Below, in pieces: positions 62,128 through 64,000 of a stretch of 64,000 bases of DNA. The first letter of the stretch is position 1, and each line of letters begins with the position of its first letter. A model generated the notes under the pieces. It was not told the DNA's origin. It saw only the letters and a list, made by a program, of their open reading frames with translations, and did no database searches. The stretch comes from Apus apus. Its lineage: Eukaryota; Chordata; Aves; Apodiformes; Apodidae. The stretch covers positions 3,472,501 to 3,536,500 of the forward strand of contig NC_067295.1 in assembly GCF_020740795.1 (NCBI RefSeq). Direction: 5' to 3'. The translations under genes and the position numbers were made by a program.

Positions 62128-62741
62128 TGGTGGTGGTTATTTCTGCAGAGACCAGAGAAGCATCTGGTACAACATTCTGTTCCGTTGAGTCTGATCCAGC
62201 ATTTGTACCAAATTATTGCCCACTGAGTAATAAGAATAGGGTAACTTTTCAAATCTGCTGAAGGCTGAGATACCAGGATTTAGCATCACGCTATTACTGA
62301 ATACTTTCTTTTAAATCATAGGGCTAAGGGAACTTTCAAGAGGTCATCTTGAAAATCTAGTGTCTAAAATCACGTATGACCAGACTGCACATCCAATAAC
62401 GGAGACTCAACAACCTCCAGACAATCTGATCCAAGGAATAATTCCCATTAATTATTATAGATCTTTCCTAGTGTCTAACTTAAAACCTCCAATGCTGCTG
62501 CCTTTGCCTTGACTGAATGTCACATCATTGCTATAACTGGTTGTTTCAAATGCTTCCTTTCATGATCTCCTGTCAGTGGAGCTTTACCTTGAGCCCATTT
62601 GAGCTGTATGCAAACCAGTTTACTTTTTTCAGCCTGCAAGGGTGCCACAAATGGATGAACAAATGCCCTTTGTGGAGTTGAACATACAAAATCTATCTGT
62701 TGGAATGTGGGCAGCAGCTCTCATATGTGTAGCATTGGTAC

Positions 62742-62869
62742 CTCCAGGGAGGACTGTGCTTCCTCCAGTGCCACCTGCAGTCCATGCTTTCTCCATCTCC
62801 AGTGTCTTTTGCAGCTCATGAATGCTCTTCCCTCCCTCCCCTGCTGATTGATTAGATCCTTAATTTCCT
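62742..62869 (-). pseudogene. MYH16: MYH16 relic, exon matching EEISDL..LEEAE
   Basis: After an AG acceptor (62871-62870) the minus strand reads EEIKDLINQQG, then in a second frame IHELQKTLEMEK, then in a third frame LQVALEEAQSSLE. Vertebrate myosins read EEISDLTEQLG, IHELEKVRKQLEAEK and LQAALEEAEASLE in one frame. So at least two frameshifts and a small loss (about three residues) lie inside this exon of about 126 nt. Confidence 0.85.
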
Positions 62870-62874
62870 CTAGG

Positions 62875-63960
62875 GAACAAAACAGATATTTCATGTGATA
62901 GGTTTATTTCAGGACTGTGAACTTTACCAAGTGCACCAGGCAGAGTCTTTGAACAGAGATGGCATGAAATGATTCCAGTCGCTTCGTATCAGCTGCCCTT
63001 TTCTTTCATAGCTGAATATTAGCCTGGATTTCTGAAGGAGCCGTGGTCACTGCATGTGTTCATGGAGGTGGAAGAATGAAGCCTATTAAATCAAGATCAA
63101 TTTTTTCCAGTTTTTATTCAGCCTTTCCCCCTCCCCACACTGTCTCTGCAGCAGAATGGGGCTTTCTGCCAGCCCGTGTAGGCCACAGCAAAGGGTTGGG
63201 GGAGACAGCCCAGCAAACACTGGGTATGTGCTGTTTTCTGTTGGCCACAAGGGCAGCAGATTGTAGCATCTTCTAAATATTTACAGTGTCATTTTCCAGC
63301 CTCCTGCAAGAGATCAATTTTTGTAATTTACAGAAGTGGGTTTTGCTTTTTTAAAAATAAAATATAATAATAATTAAAAAAAAAAAATAGAAGAGCTAAG
63401 GCAGCTGGTCTCCCTGTACAGCCAGTGGGGGAGAAATGATGCAGAGAGGGAGACTGAGCAGGAGCCTAACTGACTTGCTGTGAACTGAGTCCTGAAGATG
63501 CTTAATCCCCTCCACCGTGGTTAAAGGGAGCACCATCCTCCCAGGGTAAAGCTCCCTGTTATTAATAGTCCCCTAAGGGAGTTGCTCAGAACTGGAGAGT
63601 GCTGGTAGCCAAAACTGGGACTGCAGCCTGCCTCTTGTTTAAGCCTGATGCTGTAACCAGTCCAGTGTTCCCTTATGCACTGCACTGGTGCTGATATGTG
63701 GCCCAGCTTGGATCAGTGACCTCCTAGTGTCACAGTGAGTCCAGCCAAGCTGCTGGGATCGTGTTTTGAGGTCAGAAAAGACCTCAACCTGGAATGTGAT
63801 CCCCAGAGCCCTGGAAGCAGCACACTGGTGTTAGTCATAGTCTTGGGTGATCTGATAGGAGTGGTGTGTGAGTGTAGACTGTCCCAAGAGCAGAATCTAA
63901 CCTGTGACTTGAATCAAATGTATGTTCCCAGAGAGTGAAAGCAGTGCTAGAAATAAAAGT
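62875..63960. other. right-hand region upstream of the MYH16 fragments
   Basis: No confidently recognised exon. An A/T-rich run lies at about 63350-63390. A weak minus-strand resemblance to the ALDKKQRNF part of myosin occurs near 63605-63640 but is not strong enough to call. Confidence 0.4.
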
Positions 63961-63962
63961 GG

Positions 63963-64000
63963 AATTGGTGCTGGAAGACCTCAAGAGATCATTCAGTAGG
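63963..64000 (-). mobile_element. possible CR1 end cut by the window edge
   Basis: The last bases (ctggaagacctcaagagatc attcagtagg) resemble the reversed CR1 3' region (ggaaggacctcaagaggtca). Only about 38 bases are visible. Confidence 0.4.

Larger units (their letters stand above)
56925..62869 (-). pseudogene. MYH16: decayed sarcomeric myosin heavy chain tail, probably MYH16
   Basis: Five minus-strand fragments, in collinear order, match the coiled-coil tail of sarcomeric myosin heavy chains: 62869-62742, 62127-61957, 61195-61028, 57724-57523 and 57098-56925. Several edges coincide with usual myosin exon borders (before EEISDL, before DTQLHL, after KRQxEEA, before EEQAN). Within them are frameshifts and in-frame stops, so no full-length rod can be made. 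MYH16 encodes the 'superfast' masticatory myosin of jaw-closing muscle. In human it sits next to ARPC1A on the same strand, as here, which is why I choose MYH16 over other MYH genes. Motor-domain exons would lie beyond the right edge. One or two tail exons between 57.7 and 61.0 kb were not found with confidence. Homology is judged by eye; the family call is firmer than the paralogue call. Confidence 0.85.

Noticed and set aside
63605-63640. Possible myosin fragment GLNKRQAAVPVLA
   Set aside because: Similar to ALDKKQRNFDKILA, but too short, with no supporting neighbours or splice site.

Overview
The window reads as avian nuclear DNA. It holds spliced vertebrate genes, many CR1 LINE fragments (the typical bird/reptile repeat) and GC-rich CpG-island promoters. 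Gene order matches human 7q22.1 read in reverse: ATP5MF(+), CPSF4(-), PTCD1(+), BUD31(-), PDAP1(+), ARPC1B(-), ARPC1A(-), then the MYH16 locus(-). The species cannot be fixed from sequence alone.

Left part (1-28 kb): five compact genes alternate in strand. CPSF4/PTCD1 (366 bp between start codons) and BUD31/PDAP1 are divergent pairs sharing CpG-island promoters. ATP5MF/CPSF4, PTCD1/BUD31 and PDAP1/ARPC1B are convergent. ATP5MF and PTCD1 are mitochondrial proteins (ATP synthase; mitochondrial RNA handling). CPSF4 (mRNA 3'-end processing) and BUD31 (spliceosome) act on nuclear pre-mRNA. PDAP1 is a small acidic/coiled phosphoprotein.

Middle part (28-54 kb): ARPC1B and ARPC1A are tandem paralogues encoding the WD40 subunit of the Arp2/3 actin-nucleating complex. 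Both have nine coding exons at the same positions, seven of them identical in length. ARPC1B is compact and GC-rich; ARPC1A is spread out and AT-rich. Base composition changes at about 35-37 kb.

Right part (54-64 kb): no intact gene. Reading the minus strand by eye, I find five fragments of a sarcomeric myosin heavy-chain tail, in order, between about 62.87 and 56.92 kb. Several sit at exon boundaries usual for myosin genes. They carry frameshifts and in-frame stops. Position and strand are those of MYH16 (jaw-muscle 'masticatory' myosin), so I read this as a decayed MYH16. This is the most interesting item in the window.

Other notable points: two GC-AG introns (CPSF4 intron 2, ARPC1B intron 7); a 23-bp tandem repeat that copies the ATP5MF 5' splice site five times; a 16-bp palindrome giving AATAAA on both strands between PTCD1 and BUD31; a tandem CCAAT-box duplication in the CPSF4/PTCD1 promoter; and four NRF-1-like sites at the ARPC1A promoter. 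No viral fossil, CRISPR array, tRNA or rRNA was recognised. Exon coordinates come from manual reading of splice sites and frames; transcript ends are estimates.
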